64,000 nt of DNA from Palsa-892 sp035556215 (GCA_035556215.1 DATMFI010000039.1:1-64000); one strand, 5' to 3'. Counted from the stretch's first letter, positions 16,525-25,283 are shown. Notes: generated by a model from the sequence alone, not told the origin. Made by a program: numbers and translations.

Positions 16525-17502
16525 ATGCCTCGCTTGTCCGTTCGCACCGAACGCTGGCCGATTTCGGGCAGCTTCATCATCAGCCGCGGCGCCAAAACCG
16601 AGGCAACCGTAGTGATTGCCGAGATTCGTGACGGCGATTTGATGGGCCACGGCGAATGCGTGCCCTATGCCCGCTATGGCGAAACGCCCGAAGGCGTCGT
16701 TGCGGCCATCGAGGCGCTCAAAGGTGACGTCGCGGAGGGCTTGCAATGTGATTCGCTGCAAAAGCGCATGCAGCCGGGCGCCGCCCGCAACGCCCTCGAC
16801 TGTGCGCTGTGGGACATAGCCGCAAAACGCGCCCGAAAACGCGCCTGGGAACTCGCGGGCCTCCCCGCGCCCCAACCCGTCATCACCGCTTACACGATCT
16901 CGCTCGACACGCCGGAGAAGATGGCGGCGGATGCGAGCGCGGCGAACTACCCGCTCCTGAAACTAAAGCTCGGCGGCGACGGCGATCCCGAGCGCGTCGC
17001 GAAGGTACGCGCGGCACGGCCGGACGCGCGGCTGATTGTGGACGCCAATGAAGGCTGGCGCGCTGGAAATCTTGAAGAAAATTTCGCGGCCTGCGCCGCG
17101 GCGAATGTCGAACTGATCGAACAGCCGCTGCCCGCCGCCGGGGACGATGTATTGGCGAAGATCGTCCGCCCTGTTCCGGTCTGCGCTGATGAGAGCCTGC
17201 ACGATCGCGCGAGTCTCGCGGCGCTTCACGGCAAGTACGATGCCGTCAACATCAAGCTCGACAAGACCGGCGGCCTCACCGAAGCGCTGGCGCTTGCCGA
17301 TGAAGCCGAGCGCGCCGGCTTCACCCTGATGCTCGGCTCGATGGTTTCGACGTCGCTCGGTGTCGCGCCCGCGCTTTTGCTCACGGAGCGCGCGAAATTC
17401 GTCGATCTCGACGGGCCATTGCTGCTGGCAAAGGATCGCTCGCCCGGCTTGCGTTACAAGAGCGCACGCGTCTTCCCGCCCGCGCCCGAGCTGTGGGGCT
17501 GA
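16525..17502 (+). CDS. L-Ala-D/L-Glu (dipeptide) epimerase
   Basis: A 325-residue enolase-superfamily enzyme. The catalytic lysine of KLKLG, the metal ligands in VDANEG, IEQPL and ADESL, and the second base in IKLDKTGG are all in place, the layout of YcjG/YkfB dipeptide epimerases. These epimerise L-Ala-D-Glu released from murein so that it can be hydrolysed and recycled. ATG 16525 is chosen; the frame opens slightly earlier at a TTG. No mpaA or ldcA gene is next to it. The 3' end overlaps the convergent MFS gene by 49 bp. Confidence 0.85.
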   Translation: MPRLSVRTERWPISGSFIISRGAKTEATVVIAEIRDGDLMGHGECVPYARYGETPEGVVAAIEALKGDVAEGLQCDSLQKRMQPGAARNALDCALWDIAAKRARKRAWELAGLPAPQPVITAYTISLDTPEKMAADASAANYPLLKLKLGGDGDPERVAKVRAARPDARLIVDANEGWRAGNLEENFAACAAANVELIEQPLPAAGDDVLAKIVRPVPVCADESLHDRASLAALHGKYDAVNIKLDKTGGLTEALALADEAERAGFTLMLGSMVSTSLGVAPALLLTERAKFVDLDGPLLLAKDRSPGLRYKSARVFPPAPELWG

Positions 17503-18668
17503 AGATAAGCTACAAGCGCAATCACGCCGCCGATGCCGCCCAGGAGCGCATAGACGGCGTAGGCCGCGGCATTCCAGTGCGTATAAAGCGGCCCCGCGGC
17601 GAGCGTCGCGCAAGCCATGACGATGCCAAGCACCGTTGACGAGTAAGCCTGCGAGCGGCCCGACGAATGCGCCGGCACGTGCAGACCGAGCAGCGTCATC
17701 AAGCCAAGATGCGTTGCCCCGAAGGTGAAGGCGTGCAGCAACTGCAGCACCGCGATGGTGAGCGGCGCAAGATCGAAAGCGAATGCGCCGAAGCGCAGCA
17801 CTGCCGCGAAACCGCCGAGCGCAATCAGCATGAGCGGCGCAATGCGCGCCGTCACTTGCGTTCCGAAGTAGAACAGCACGATCTCGGCGCCGGTGCCGAT
17901 GGCCCACAGCACGCCAATGATGCCGGGCGCCACGCCCTTTGAATGCCAATCCAACGCCGAGAAACCGTAAAACAGTCCGTGGCTTGCTTGCACGCAGGCC
18001 GCCGCCAGTACGCCGAGCCACAGCGCCTTCGCCGGGCGGCCGATCTTCTGCTTGCGCTCGTGCGGCGCGGGGCGCGTCAGGAGCGGCAGCGCCCAGGCGG
18101 AAACCGCGAACATCAAAATGCCGCCCGCGATCACCCAGACGACCAGCGAGATCGGCAGCCGGTTCAGAAGATAGCCGGCCGCCACATTGGTCGCGATGAA
18201 CGACACCGAGCCCCATAGCCGCACCCGCCCGTAATCGATCGCCCGCGCGGCGGCGAGCCGCAGCGCATAGGCGTCGAGCAGCGGGAAGATCGGCGTCCAG
18301 AACACCGCGGCCAGACCGATGGCGAGCATGATCGGGATGATGCCGGTCGCGAGGCCGACGAGCGCGAATCCCGCGGCTGCGAACAGTCCGAGCGCCACCA
18401 GCACCAAACGGGGAGCGGCGAGCCGGTCGGAAATGATGCCGGCGAGCGGCATGGCGGCCAGGCGAATCGCCATCGGCAGCGCGAGCGCAAGGCTGATCGC
18501 ATCGGCCGAAAAGCCCCGATCGGCGAGAAACAGCGGGAAAAACGGCGCCTGGATGCCGAGCGCGATACAGGCGGCAAGGTAGCCGCCCGCCGCCGAAATC
18601 GGTGCGCGGGCAGCACTCAGCGTCTTTGCCGTATTGGCCGGAGATTCACGCATCGGTAAGCTATTCAT
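17454..18668 (-). CDS. MFS transporter, MFS_1-like
   Basis: The 404-residue membrane protein has about twelve hydrophobic segments starting near residue 20 and a cytoplasmic basic loop (ERKQKIGRPAK) in the middle. The DRGFSADAISLAL and GRVRLWGSVSFI motifs place it in the MFS_1_like group with phenylpropionate (HcaT) and nucleoside-type carriers. ATG 18668 or 18653 are both plausible, with no clear ribosome site. The gene is convergent with and overlaps the epimerase by 49 bp, and diverges from the cheZ-like gene. A link to peptide recycling is only suggested by position. Confidence 0.82.
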   Translation of the reverse strand: MNSLPMRESPANTAKTLSAARAPISAAGGYLAACIALGIQAPFFPLFLADRGFSADAISLALALPMAIRLAAMPLAGIISDRLAAPRLVLVALGLFAAAGFALVGLATGIIPIMLAIGLAAVFWTPIFPLLDAYALRLAAARAIDYGRVRLWGSVSFIATNVAAGYLLNRLPISLVVWVIAGGILMFAVSAWALPLLTRPAPHERKQKIGRPAKALWLGVLAAACVQASHGLFYGFSALDWHSKGVAPGIIGVLWAIGTGAEIVLFYFGTQVTARIAPLMLIALGGFAAVLRFGAFAFDLAPLTIAVLQLLHAFTFGATHLGLMTLLGLHVPAHSSGRSQAYSSTVLGIVMACATLAAGPLYTHWNAAAYAVYALLGGIGGVIALVAYLQPHSSGAGGKTRALL

Positions 18669-18737
18669 AGAAGATTCGGGCGGGACGCCTTTTACCCTGT
18701 CGCCGCCCGTTTGGCGCCCGCTGGACCTACGCGAACG

Positions 18738-19775
18738 ATGTCGCAGCCCGATAAACCTGTGCTTTCCGAAGCCGATTTCGAGGCGATCGCGGCAGCCGTC
18801 AACGAAACCGAGCGCGGCCGCTGGTTTCTCGCCGAATATGCCCGCCGCAACCGCCACGCCGATACCGAGCGGGTGCTGGAAGCCGTGGCGCGGCTCGAAC
18901 GCAGCCTTGCCTCGCGCAGCGATGCCGCGCCCGCCGAAACGATCCGCAGCACCATCGCCGACATGGCGGAAGCCATCGCCCGCACCAAAGCCGAGATCGC
19001 CGCGATCCGCCCGAGCGAGGACAATTTCGGCACCATCAGCAACGCCACCATCGAGCTCGACGCCATCGTCAGCACGACCGAGCTTGCGACCTCCGAAATC
19101 CTCGCCAGTGCCGAGCGCGTTCAGGAGATCGCCTGGACGCTACGCGAGCAGGGCCTCGAGCCTTCGTTCTGCGATCAGCTCGACGGGCTGATGACGCAGA
19201 CCTACCAGGCCTGCTCGTTCCAGGATCTCACCGGCCAGCGCATCAAGAAAATCGTTAACGTCCTTCACTTCCTCGAAGAGCGCATCGAGGCAATGAATCT
19301 GATCTGGGGCGGCAAGGATACGCGCGGCCTCAAGGCCGAGCCGCCGACGATGGAAGCGTCGCTCCTGAACGGCCCGGCGCTGCCGGGCGAAGGGCTCGAG
19401 CAAGTCGGCGTCGATGAAATCCTCGATCCCGCGCCTGCCGCGCCCGAACCCGCGCCTGCTCCTGAAGCGGCTCCGGCTACGCCTGAAGCGCTGGCGGAAG
19501 CCGCCGTAGTCGAAGATGCCGAAGCGCTTATCGAGGACATCATCTGGGAAGACTCGCCGCTCGATGAAGGCCCGCGCGAAGAAGCAATCCAGGCCGCGGC
19601 CAAGCTGATCGCCGACAATCTCGCCGCCACGACCGCGCCGCTCGCCCCGGAAACGCCGGAGCCCGAAGCCGCGCCGCCGCCCAAGCCTGCTGCCAATCCC
19701 GCCGCCAAGCCCGCCGCCAAGTCATCGCCGATCGACAGCCTGACGCCCGCCGAAAAGCTCGCGCTGTTTTCTTAG
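18738..19775 (+). CDS. cheZ: Protein phosphatase CheZ family
   Basis: 345 residues. A long helical N-terminal part leads to the CheZ signature QDLTGQ at 162-167. D163 and Q167 correspond to the catalytic pair D143 and Q147 of the E. coli enzyme, which dephosphorylates CheY. After residue 200 the chain is acidic and A/P-rich (EPAPAPEAAPATPE), a flexible linker, and ends in a conserved-looking LTPAEKLALFS that may be a target-binding peptide, like the CheY-binding tail of CheZ. No other chemotaxis gene is nearby, so its receiver partner is unknown. Confidence 0.85.
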   Translation: MSQPDKPVLSEADFEAIAAAVNETERGRWFLAEYARRNRHADTERVLEAVARLERSLASRSDAAPAETIRSTIADMAEAIARTKAEIAAIRPSEDNFGTISNATIELDAIVSTTELATSEILASAERVQEIAWTLREQGLEPSFCDQLDGLMTQTYQACSFQDLTGQRIKKIVNVLHFLEERIEAMNLIWGGKDTRGLKAEPPTMEASLLNGPALPGEGLEQVGVDEILDPAPAAPEPAPAPEAAPATPEALAEAAVVEDAEALIEDIIWEDSPLDEGPREEAIQAAAKLIADNLAATTAPLAPETPEPEAAPPPKPAANPAAKPAAKSSPIDSLTPAEKLALFS

Positions 19776-19803
19776 TCGAAGCCCCGGCGTCGAAGTCCCG
19801 GCG
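19776..19803. repeat. 14-bp tandem direct repeat
   Basis: Two adjacent copies (19776-19789 and 19790-19803) of TCGAAGyCCCGGCG differ at one base. They begin at the base after the cheZ stop codon and precede the convergent dehydratase 3' end. The function is unknown; probably replication slippage. Confidence 0.6.
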
Positions 19804-19816
19804 AGGAGCGTAACGC

Positions 19817-20833
19817 TCACGCTTCCGTCAGAATTTCCGCGAATAACTTGCCGTCAACATTGCCGCCCGAGAGCACGGCGGCAACCGTCTTGCCGCGCAC
19901 ATCGAGCCGTCCGGCGAGCAGCGCGGCGAGCGCAACCGCCCCGCCCGGCTCGACCACGAGTTTCAGTTCGTTGAAGGCAAAGCGCATCGCTTCTTTCACC
20001 TCATCATCGGTCGCGGCAATACCCTCGCCGATCAGCTGCGAAGTGATGGGGAACGTCAGCTCGCCCGGCGACGGCGCAAGCAGCGCATCGCAAATCGAGC
20101 CGGTCGCCTTCGCGTTGAGTTCGCGTTTGCCGCTCCTGAACGAATGCGCGTGCTCGTCGAAGCCCGCGGGTTCCACGGTGAGAATGCGCGCATTCGGATG
20201 GCGGTCCTTGACCGCCAGCGCAATGCCTGCCGCCAGCCCGCCGCCCGAAGCCGGCATCAGCACGAAATCCGGCGCGAGATCGAGCGCCGCAAGATCCTCG
20301 CAGATTTCCTGCCCCGCCGTGCCCTGCCCCGCCATCACGAACGGATCGTCGAACGGCGGCACCAGCGTCGCGCCGCGCTCCTCCGCGATCTTGCGGCCGA
20401 TGGCGGCGCGGTCTTCCTTCTCGCGATCATAGAGCACGACCTCGGCGCCGTGCCCCCTGGTGCGCTCGATCTTGGCCAGCGGCGCATCGGCCGGCATCAC
20501 GATCACGGCCGGCATGCCGAGGAGTTTTGCCGCGCAGGCAACCCCTTGCGCGTGATTGCCGGACGAAAAGGCGACGACGCCCTTCTTCCGCTCGCTTTCC
20601 GGAATGCGTGAAATGCGGTTATAGGCGCCGCGGAATTTGAACGAGCCTGTGCGTTGCAGCACTTCCGGCTTGAGGAAGACACGCGCGCCGAGCCTCGCGT
20701 CGAGCGTTTCGTTGTTGAGCAATGGCGTGCGGACGGCGACACCCTTGAGCACGCGCGCGGCGTCCTCGACATCGGCGGCGGTCGGCAGCGTGGGAAGATT
20801 GCGATCCCGCATTTTCATGTCTTGTGTGTTCAT
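19817..20833 (-). CDS. Threonine/serine dehydratase, PLP-dependent
   Basis: A 338-residue fold-type II PLP enzyme. The Schiff-base lysine is in TGSFKFRGA (K66), the asparagine loop is SSGNHAQG, and the phosphate cradle is SGGGLAAG. It deaminates L-threonine to 2-oxobutyrate. The C-terminal ACT-like regulatory domain of biosynthetic IlvA is missing, so it resembles catabolic TdcB or serine racemase. ATG 20833 is chosen among several starts since the fold begins about 18 residues later. It stands alone, downstream of the FadL gene and separated from it by a terminator. Confidence 0.9.
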   Translation of the reverse strand: MNTQDMKMRDRNLPTLPTAADVEDAARVLKGVAVRTPLLNNETLDARLGARVFLKPEVLQRTGSFKFRGAYNRISRIPESERKKGVVAFSSGNHAQGVACAAKLLGMPAVIVMPADAPLAKIERTRGHGAEVVLYDREKEDRAAIGRKIAEERGATLVPPFDDPFVMAGQGTAGQEICEDLAALDLAPDFVLMPASGGGLAAGIALAVKDRHPNARILTVEPAGFDEHAHSFRSGKRELNAKATGSICDALLAPSPGELTFPITSQLIGEGIAATDDEVKEAMRFAFNELKLVVEPGGAVALAALLAGRLDVRGKTVAAVLSGGNVDGKLFAEILTEA

Positions 20834-20897
20834 GACACCTGCCATAGCCCCGCATTCCGGCCTTGTCACGGCGGGCAAATTGCGTGGCAGCCTTGCG

Positions 20898-20927
20898 AAA
20901 ACAAAGAGGCCGGCGTCGCCGCCGGCC
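20898..20927 (-). terminator. Intrinsic terminator after FadL-type gene
   Basis: On the minus strand GGCCGGCG (20920-20927 read in reverse) pairs with its complement at 20908-20915 across a 4-base loop and is followed by a T-rich stretch (TCTTTGTTTT). It would end transcription of the porin gene before the dehydratase. Confidence 0.8.
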
Positions 20928-20951
20928 CCTGTTCAGGCTGGGAGAGAGAAG

Positions 20952-22253
20952 TTATTTCGTAATCAGAGGTGCAGGCGCCGGGGTGGAGTCGAAATGATAG
21001 CGCAGCGCCAGCGATACGATGTGGTCGTAGGACTTCGAGGTGCCGACGAGCGTCACACCGGCCGAGGGAAAGTCCGGGTGGCCGGGGACATAATTGATCG
21101 GCGAATTGCCGAGCCACACGAAGCTGTAGCCGAAATCCGCCGTCCATTTGCGGTCGATCTGGTGTGTCGCGCCGAGCGAGAACCACCAGCGGTTATCGTC
21201 GGGTATCGAGACGTCGCGCACCCGGTCCGTCACCGGTGAAATTTCGTAGGCGATACCGCCGCGCAACGTCGTCTGCGCGGAGTATTTGTATTCGAGACCC
21301 GCGGCGAAGAACCAGCCGTCGCGATAATTGAACGTAATCGTATTCGCACCCGGAAGCGGCGGCACGCCGGAGAAGACGATATTTTGCAACACGCTCCAGT
21401 TCGTCCACTCGACCGACGCCAGCGCCGTCCAGCGATCGTCGATACGCTGCTTGATGCCGAGATTGACCTGGTCGGGTGTTGTCGCGCCGCCGGACACCGA
21501 ATATTTCCCCGCGACCGGAATCGGCGGCGGCACGAAGAAGTCGCCATCCAGCGTCAGGTTGATGCGCGACTTGTAACCGAGTGCGATTTCCGTTCCCGGC
21601 AAGGGCTTGTAGGTCAGGCCCGCCGACCAGCCGACGGCAACGTCGCTCAAGCTGTTGTAACCGGCGGTCGCCGAGCTTAGCGGCAGCAGCGGCTCACGAT
21701 TGAATTTGCCGTTGAACGCCCACAGGATGCGCGGACCGGCAGCGATGCTGAGCTGTTCGTTGAATTTGTAACCGATGACCGGATTGAAATCGATTGTCTT
21801 GAGCCGCGCCTCGTTGGTGTAAATCGAGCCGGCCCATGGCGTGTTCGGATGCGTGCCGGAACCGTAGGGTGCTGTAATTGAAAGTCCGACATACCAGTTC
21901 GGATTGATCTTGTAGGCAAAGTAAGAAGTTGGGATGTAAGCGAACTCGCCGATATTGCCTGACGAGCCCGACAACGGGCCGACCGCATTGGTGTGGATCG
22001 AAGTGTTCGGAAAGAATAATGCGAGATGCGACTCCATATCCATGCCGTTGGTCTGCGTGACCGCCGCCGGATTCCAGAACATCGCCGATAGACCCATGCT
22101 CGACGTGCCCTCGCCCGCGAACGACATGCCTTGGCCGGATGCCGATTGTTCGCGGATCGCGATGCCGCCCGCATTTGCGGTTGACGCACCGGCGATCGGC
22201 GCAGCGAGCACAGCGCTCGCCAGCAGCAAGCCTTGTAATTTCCGCTTATTCAT
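20952..22253 (-). CDS. OmpP1/FadL-family outer membrane transporter
   Basis: The 433-residue precursor has a cleavable signal (cut after ANA, about residue 28). It then shows the N-terminal plug start GIAIREQSASGQGMSFAGEG of FadL proteins, including the conserved N-P-A-A motif (FWNPAAVT). Alternating beta strands fill the rest, with a terminal strand near VSLALRYHF, although the chain continues 12 residues further. FadL channels admit long-chain fatty acids or aromatic hydrocarbons. Transcribed away from an FAH-family gene, with several repeats in the shared upstream region. Confidence 0.92.
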   Translation of the reverse strand: MNKRKLQGLLLASAVLAAPIAGASTANAGGIAIREQSASGQGMSFAGEGTSSMGLSAMFWNPAAVTQTNGMDMESHLALFFPNTSIHTNAVGPLSGSSGNIGEFAYIPTSYFAYKINPNWYVGLSITAPYGSGTHPNTPWAGSIYTNEARLKTIDFNPVIGYKFNEQLSIAAGPRILWAFNGKFNREPLLPLSSATAGYNSLSDVAVGWSAGLTYKPLPGTEIALGYKSRINLTLDGDFFVPPPIPVAGKYSVSGGATTPDQVNLGIKQRIDDRWTALASVEWTNWSVLQNIVFSGVPPLPGANTITFNYRDGWFFAAGLEYKYSAQTTLRGGIAYEISPVTDRVRDVSIPDDNRWWFSLGATHQIDRKWTADFGYSFVWLGNSPINYVPGHPDFPSAGVTLVGTSKSYDHIVSLALRYHFDSTPAPAPLITK

Positions 22254-22614
22254 TGCGTTTCCCCCAGGAGCAAAACCGCACGAGTCGCTTGCCGTTATTG
22301 TCGGAGAAATCGTGCCAGTGTTTGCGGGAGCCGCAATAGACTGCCCGCTGAAGGGACAGCTTGCATGACGTAACGGAAAGTTAGGGAATATTTTCCGTGA
22401 TATTGGAATTACATTATCTTTTCATCGGGCTAGAGCAGTACGCCGGGATTCGCGCCTTCCCCCGCGCCGTTCTGGACTGCTTGCGATTTTCTGAAAATGT
22501 GACAACCCTACAACAGGTGACGTAACGGCAACTTCGTGGCATCACCGCATGGAACAACGCCTTCCCCCATGATCTAATTACCTTCCGCATAATCATCCAA
22601 CCTGAGGAACGCTC
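22254..22614. promoter_or_regulatory. 361-bp divergent regulatory region with repeats
   Basis: No gene is supported here. The region separates the FadL-type gene and the FAH gene. TGACGTAACGG occurs twice in the same orientation (22366-22376 and 22518-22528). The first copy overlaps an inverted repeat, ACGGAAA (22373-22379) with TTTCCGT (22392-22398). AT-rich stretches around 22385-22420 are the likely promoter zone. A shared regulator binding both sites is a reasonable hypothesis. Confidence 0.5.
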
Positions 22615-23466
22615 ATGAAGTTAGTGCGCTTCGGCCCTCCCGGCCGCGAGAAACCCGGCATCATCGACAAGGATGGCCATATTCGAAATCTGTCGAAGAT
22701 CGTGCCCGATATTTCCGGCGCAACGCTTTCCTCGGCGGGTCTTGCCAAGATCCGCAAGACCAGGATCGAAAAACTGCCGAAGGTTCCGGGCAAGCCGCGT
22801 CTTGGCCCCTGCGTCGGCAACGTGCGCCACTTCGTCGCGATCGGCCTGAACTACACCGATCACGCGGCCGAAATCGGCATGCCGCTGCCGAAGGAGCCGA
22901 TCATCTTCGCCAAGGCCCCGAACTCGATCTGCGGGCCGAACGACAACGTCATCCAGCCGAAGGGCTCGACCAAGCTCGACTATGAAGTCGAGCTTTGCAT
23001 CGTCATCGGCAAGCGCGCGCAGTACATCAAGTCGCAGAAGGACGCCAAGAACTTCATCGCGGGCTACTGCATCTGCAACGACGTCTCGGAGCGCTCGTTC
23101 CAGATCGATCGCGGCGGTTCCCAGTGGGACAAGGGCAAAGGCGCCGAGAATTTCGGCCCCGTCGGGCCGTGGCTCGTCACCCGTGACGAAATCAAGGACG
23201 TCCAGAACCTCAAGATGTGGACGAACGTCAACGGCGAGAAGCGCCAGCACGGCTCCACCAAGACGATGATCTTCGGCGCCGAATATCTCGTCTGGTATTG
23301 CTCGCAGTTCTACGTGCTCGAGCCGGGCGATCTCATCACCACCGGCACGCCTCCGGGCGTCGCGCAGGGCATGAAGCCGCCAAAATTCCTCAAACCCGGC
23401 GACGTCATCACCATGGGCATCGAAGGCCTCGGCGAGCAGCGCCAGAAGGTCGTCAAGGCGAAATAA
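22615..23466 (+). CDS. Fumarylacetoacetate hydrolase-family protein
   Basis: 283 residues. An N-terminal cap domain (1-70) precedes the FAH barrel, with GLNYTDHAAE, the metal ligands of DYEVEL (about 122-127), and the closing TTGTPPGVAQGMKPP loop. The family hydrolyses or decarboxylates 1,3-diketo acids; closest in style are 2,4-diketo-3-deoxy-L-fuconate hydrolase and ureidoglycolate-lyase-type annotations. GAGGAA precedes the ATG. It is divergent from a FadL-type porin, which may admit an aromatic or lipidic substrate degraded by this pathway, though no other pathway enzyme is adjacent. Confidence 0.88.
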   Translation: MKLVRFGPPGREKPGIIDKDGHIRNLSKIVPDISGATLSSAGLAKIRKTRIEKLPKVPGKPRLGPCVGNVRHFVAIGLNYTDHAAEIGMPLPKEPIIFAKAPNSICGPNDNVIQPKGSTKLDYEVELCIVIGKRAQYIKSQKDAKNFIAGYCICNDVSERSFQIDRGGSQWDKGKGAENFGPVGPWLVTRDEIKDVQNLKMWTNVNGEKRQHGSTKTMIFGAEYLVWYCSQFYVLEPGDLITTGTPPGVAQGMKPPKFLKPGDVITMGIEGLGEQRQKVVKAK

Positions 23467-23484
23467 CAACGCCTCGATTTCGCA

Positions 23485-24345
23485 TCAAACGCTCGCGATC
23501 GCTCCGGCGGCTGCGAGCGTTTCCTTTTTGGTCGCATGCAGATCGTACCACGCGTTCGAAAGCGCGAATTTCGAGCGCCGCAACTGGCCGTACAGATCCG
23601 ATATCCGCTGGACCTCCTCGTATGAAATCCAGCGATCGAGTGGCAGGTCGAGCCCGAACAACCCGCTCATATGGCCGGTAAACTGCGTTTCGAAAAAATT
23701 CCCCTCGCGTGCGGGATTGGGAGAGACGATCTCGTGATGCCGCGCCTGATTGACGAACTGAAAGCAATCGTATCCCGCTTCGCGAAAGTGCTCGACGATA
23801 TTCGGATCGCTGTTCTCGCAGGAAACAAATGCCGGCAACGAAGTTTGCCGGGCGAGTTGCTCGCTGAAGATCGCGTCGGCGCCTTCAAGATCGCATTTGA
23901 CGTAATACGGCACGCCGAGCTTCTCGAACATGTCCGCGAGCGTGATCGTCGGCACCTTTATCTCTTGCGTCTCATGCGCGCCCTTTTCCGCCCATGTTTT
24001 GTCGACGCTGCTCCAGTCGTCTTTTTTTGAGTTCACATAAAAGGAGATCGATTCGCCGCTCTTATGCCAGAGCGCCATCGTCACGATACCAAGCCTGCCT
24101 TCCTGCTCGGCCGCCACGATGACGGGATTCCGGCGTGCCCGCTTGACCATGCCGGGGTTGGCTTCCAGCGCGATGACCTTGAAACCCTTGTTCAGGTAAT
24201 ATTCCGTGTCATTTCCGCGGTGCAACCCGAGGTCATAAATCAGGTAACGATCCAATTGCGGCTCCCCCCGCCCGTTGCTTTCGGCCGTTTCCTTTGGGCG
24301 AATCGCAGGCCGACCCGGCGATGTTTCGGCCTTTGCATGCACCAT
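23485..24345 (-). CDS. FkbM-family methyltransferase
   Basis: A 286-residue SAM-dependent enzyme. YDLGLHRGNDTEYYL is motif I, VIALEANP motif II, and YYVKCDLEGAD marks the FkbM active site region. Such enzymes O-methylate sugars or lipids. The ATG at 24345 lacks a ribosome site. A TTG at 24255 has GGGGAG six bases before it and begins just ahead of the fold, so the true protein may be 256 residues. It follows thiD by 16 bp. The last codons overlap a terminator for the opposing FAH gene. Confidence 0.8.
   Translation of the reverse strand: MVHAKAETSPGRPAIRPKETAESNGRGEPQLDRYLIYDLGLHRGNDTEYYLNKGFKVIALEANPGMVKRARRNPVIVAAEQEGRLGIVTMALWHKSGESISFYVNSKKDDWSSVDKTWAEKGAHETQEIKVPTITLADMFEKLGVPYYVKCDLEGADAIFSEQLARQTSLPAFVSCENSDPNIVEHFREAGYDCFQFVNQARHHEIVSPNPAREGNFFETQFTGHMSGLFGLDLPLDRWISYEEVQRISDLYGQLRRSKFALSNAWYDLHATKKETLAAAGAIASV
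23487..23529 (+). terminator. Terminator of FAH gene inside convergent coding end
   Basis: AAACGCTCGC (23487-23496) and GCGAGCGTTT (23513-23522) form a perfect ten-base stem with a 16-base loop, followed by CC and five T. It serves the plus-strand FAH gene, ending 21 bp after its stop, and is built from the last codons of the FkbM gene. Confidence 0.75.
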
Positions 24346-24361
24346 GCAAGCCGGAGAACCG

Positions 24362-25177
24362 TTACAAGCCTGGCTTCTTCCAGAGCGCGTGGAAGTGATG
24401 CACCGGGCCGTGCCCCTCGCCGATTTCGATTTCGCCGGATGCCGCTATCGCTTCACTGACGTATTTCTTGCCGAGCGCCACTGCGTCATGAAGCGCCATG
24501 CCGCGCGCGAGCCCCGCCGCAATCGCCGATGACAAGGTGCAGCCGGTACCGTGAGTGTTCTTCGTCACGATGCGCGGCGCAACAAACCGCTGCGTGCCTG
24601 AACGCTCGACCAGAAGATCGACCGCCTCGCTGCCCTCGAAGTGCCCGCCCTTCACCAGCACCGCTTGCGCGCCGAGCTTCAGAATCGCCGCGCCCTGACG
24701 CGCCATCGCCGCTTCGTCTTTGGCTTCGGGCTCGCCGCAAAGCGCCGCCGCTTCCGCGAGGTTCGGCGTGACAAGCAAGGCGAGCGGAATGAGCTTCGTC
24801 TTCAGCGTCTCGATCGCGTCGCGTTTGAGGAGAAGATCGCCCGAGGTCGCCACCATCACCGGGTCAAGCACGACATTCTTCGCCCGATGTGCCGCAAGGC
24901 CCTCCGCGACCGCCTCGATGATACCGGCGCGCGCCAGCATGCCGATCTTGGTCGCGCCGACCTTGAGGTCAGAATAGACCGCATCCATCTGCTCGCGCAC
25001 GAAAGCCGGCGCGACATCGAAAATGCCGGTGACGCCTTTTGTGTTCTGCGCCGTCAACGCCGCGATCACCGAGGCGCCATAGACCTTGAGCGCCGAAAAC
25101 GTCTTGAGATCGGCCTGAATCCCGGCGCCGCCGCCTGAATCCGAACCCGCAATGGTGAGCGCAATAGGTGTCGCCAT
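24362..25177 (-). CDS. thiD: Hydroxymethylpyrimidine/phosphomethylpyrimidine kinase
   Basis: The 271-residue ribokinase-fold enzyme starts with AGSDSGGGAGIQADLKTF, contains GATKIGMLA and DPVMVATSGD, and ends in the anion-hole motif NTHGTGCTLSSAIAA that holds the catalytic aspartate region. It phosphorylates HMP twice to give HMP-PP for thiamine synthesis. Length and motifs match bacterial ThiD. No other thi gene is adjacent, so this appears to be a stand-alone copy. A palindromic extragenic repeat lies just upstream. Confidence 0.95.
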   Translation of the reverse strand: MATPIALTIAGSDSGGGAGIQADLKTFSALKVYGASVIAALTAQNTKGVTGIFDVAPAFVREQMDAVYSDLKVGATKIGMLARAGIIEAVAEGLAAHRAKNVVLDPVMVATSGDLLLKRDAIETLKTKLIPLALLVTPNLAEAAALCGEPEAKDEAAMARQGAAILKLGAQAVLVKGGHFEGSEAVDLLVERSGTQRFVAPRIVTKNTHGTGCTLSSAIAAGLARGMALHDAVALGKKYVSEAIAASGEIEIGEGHGPVHHFHALWKKPGL

Positions 25178-25189
25178 GATGACGGCTTA

Positions 25190-25238
25190 GAGCATGATCC
25201 CGCAAAAGTCGAAGCCGGTTTGCGGCAGCATCATACTC
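25190..25238. repeat. Palindromic extragenic repeat upstream of thiD
   Basis: GAGCATGATCCCGCAAA and TTTGCGGCAGCATCATACTC form imperfect inverted arms around AAGTCGAAGCCGGT. This resembles the agcatgatc-cgcaaaagt palindromes that I recall as widespread extragenic repeats in Bradyrhizobium-type genomes. It sits in the divergent gap between thiD and the Lrp-domain gene. Confidence 0.6.
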
Positions 25239-25283
25239 CGTTAAAAGAGTGCCGTCCGCGCGCAGGACCGCTTCCTGCGCCCT

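Noticed and set aside
22414..22596. 60-codon minus-strand frame in the fadL/FAH gap
   Set aside because: No ribosome site, no domain, many rare-looking cysteines and overlap with the repeat-containing promoter zone.
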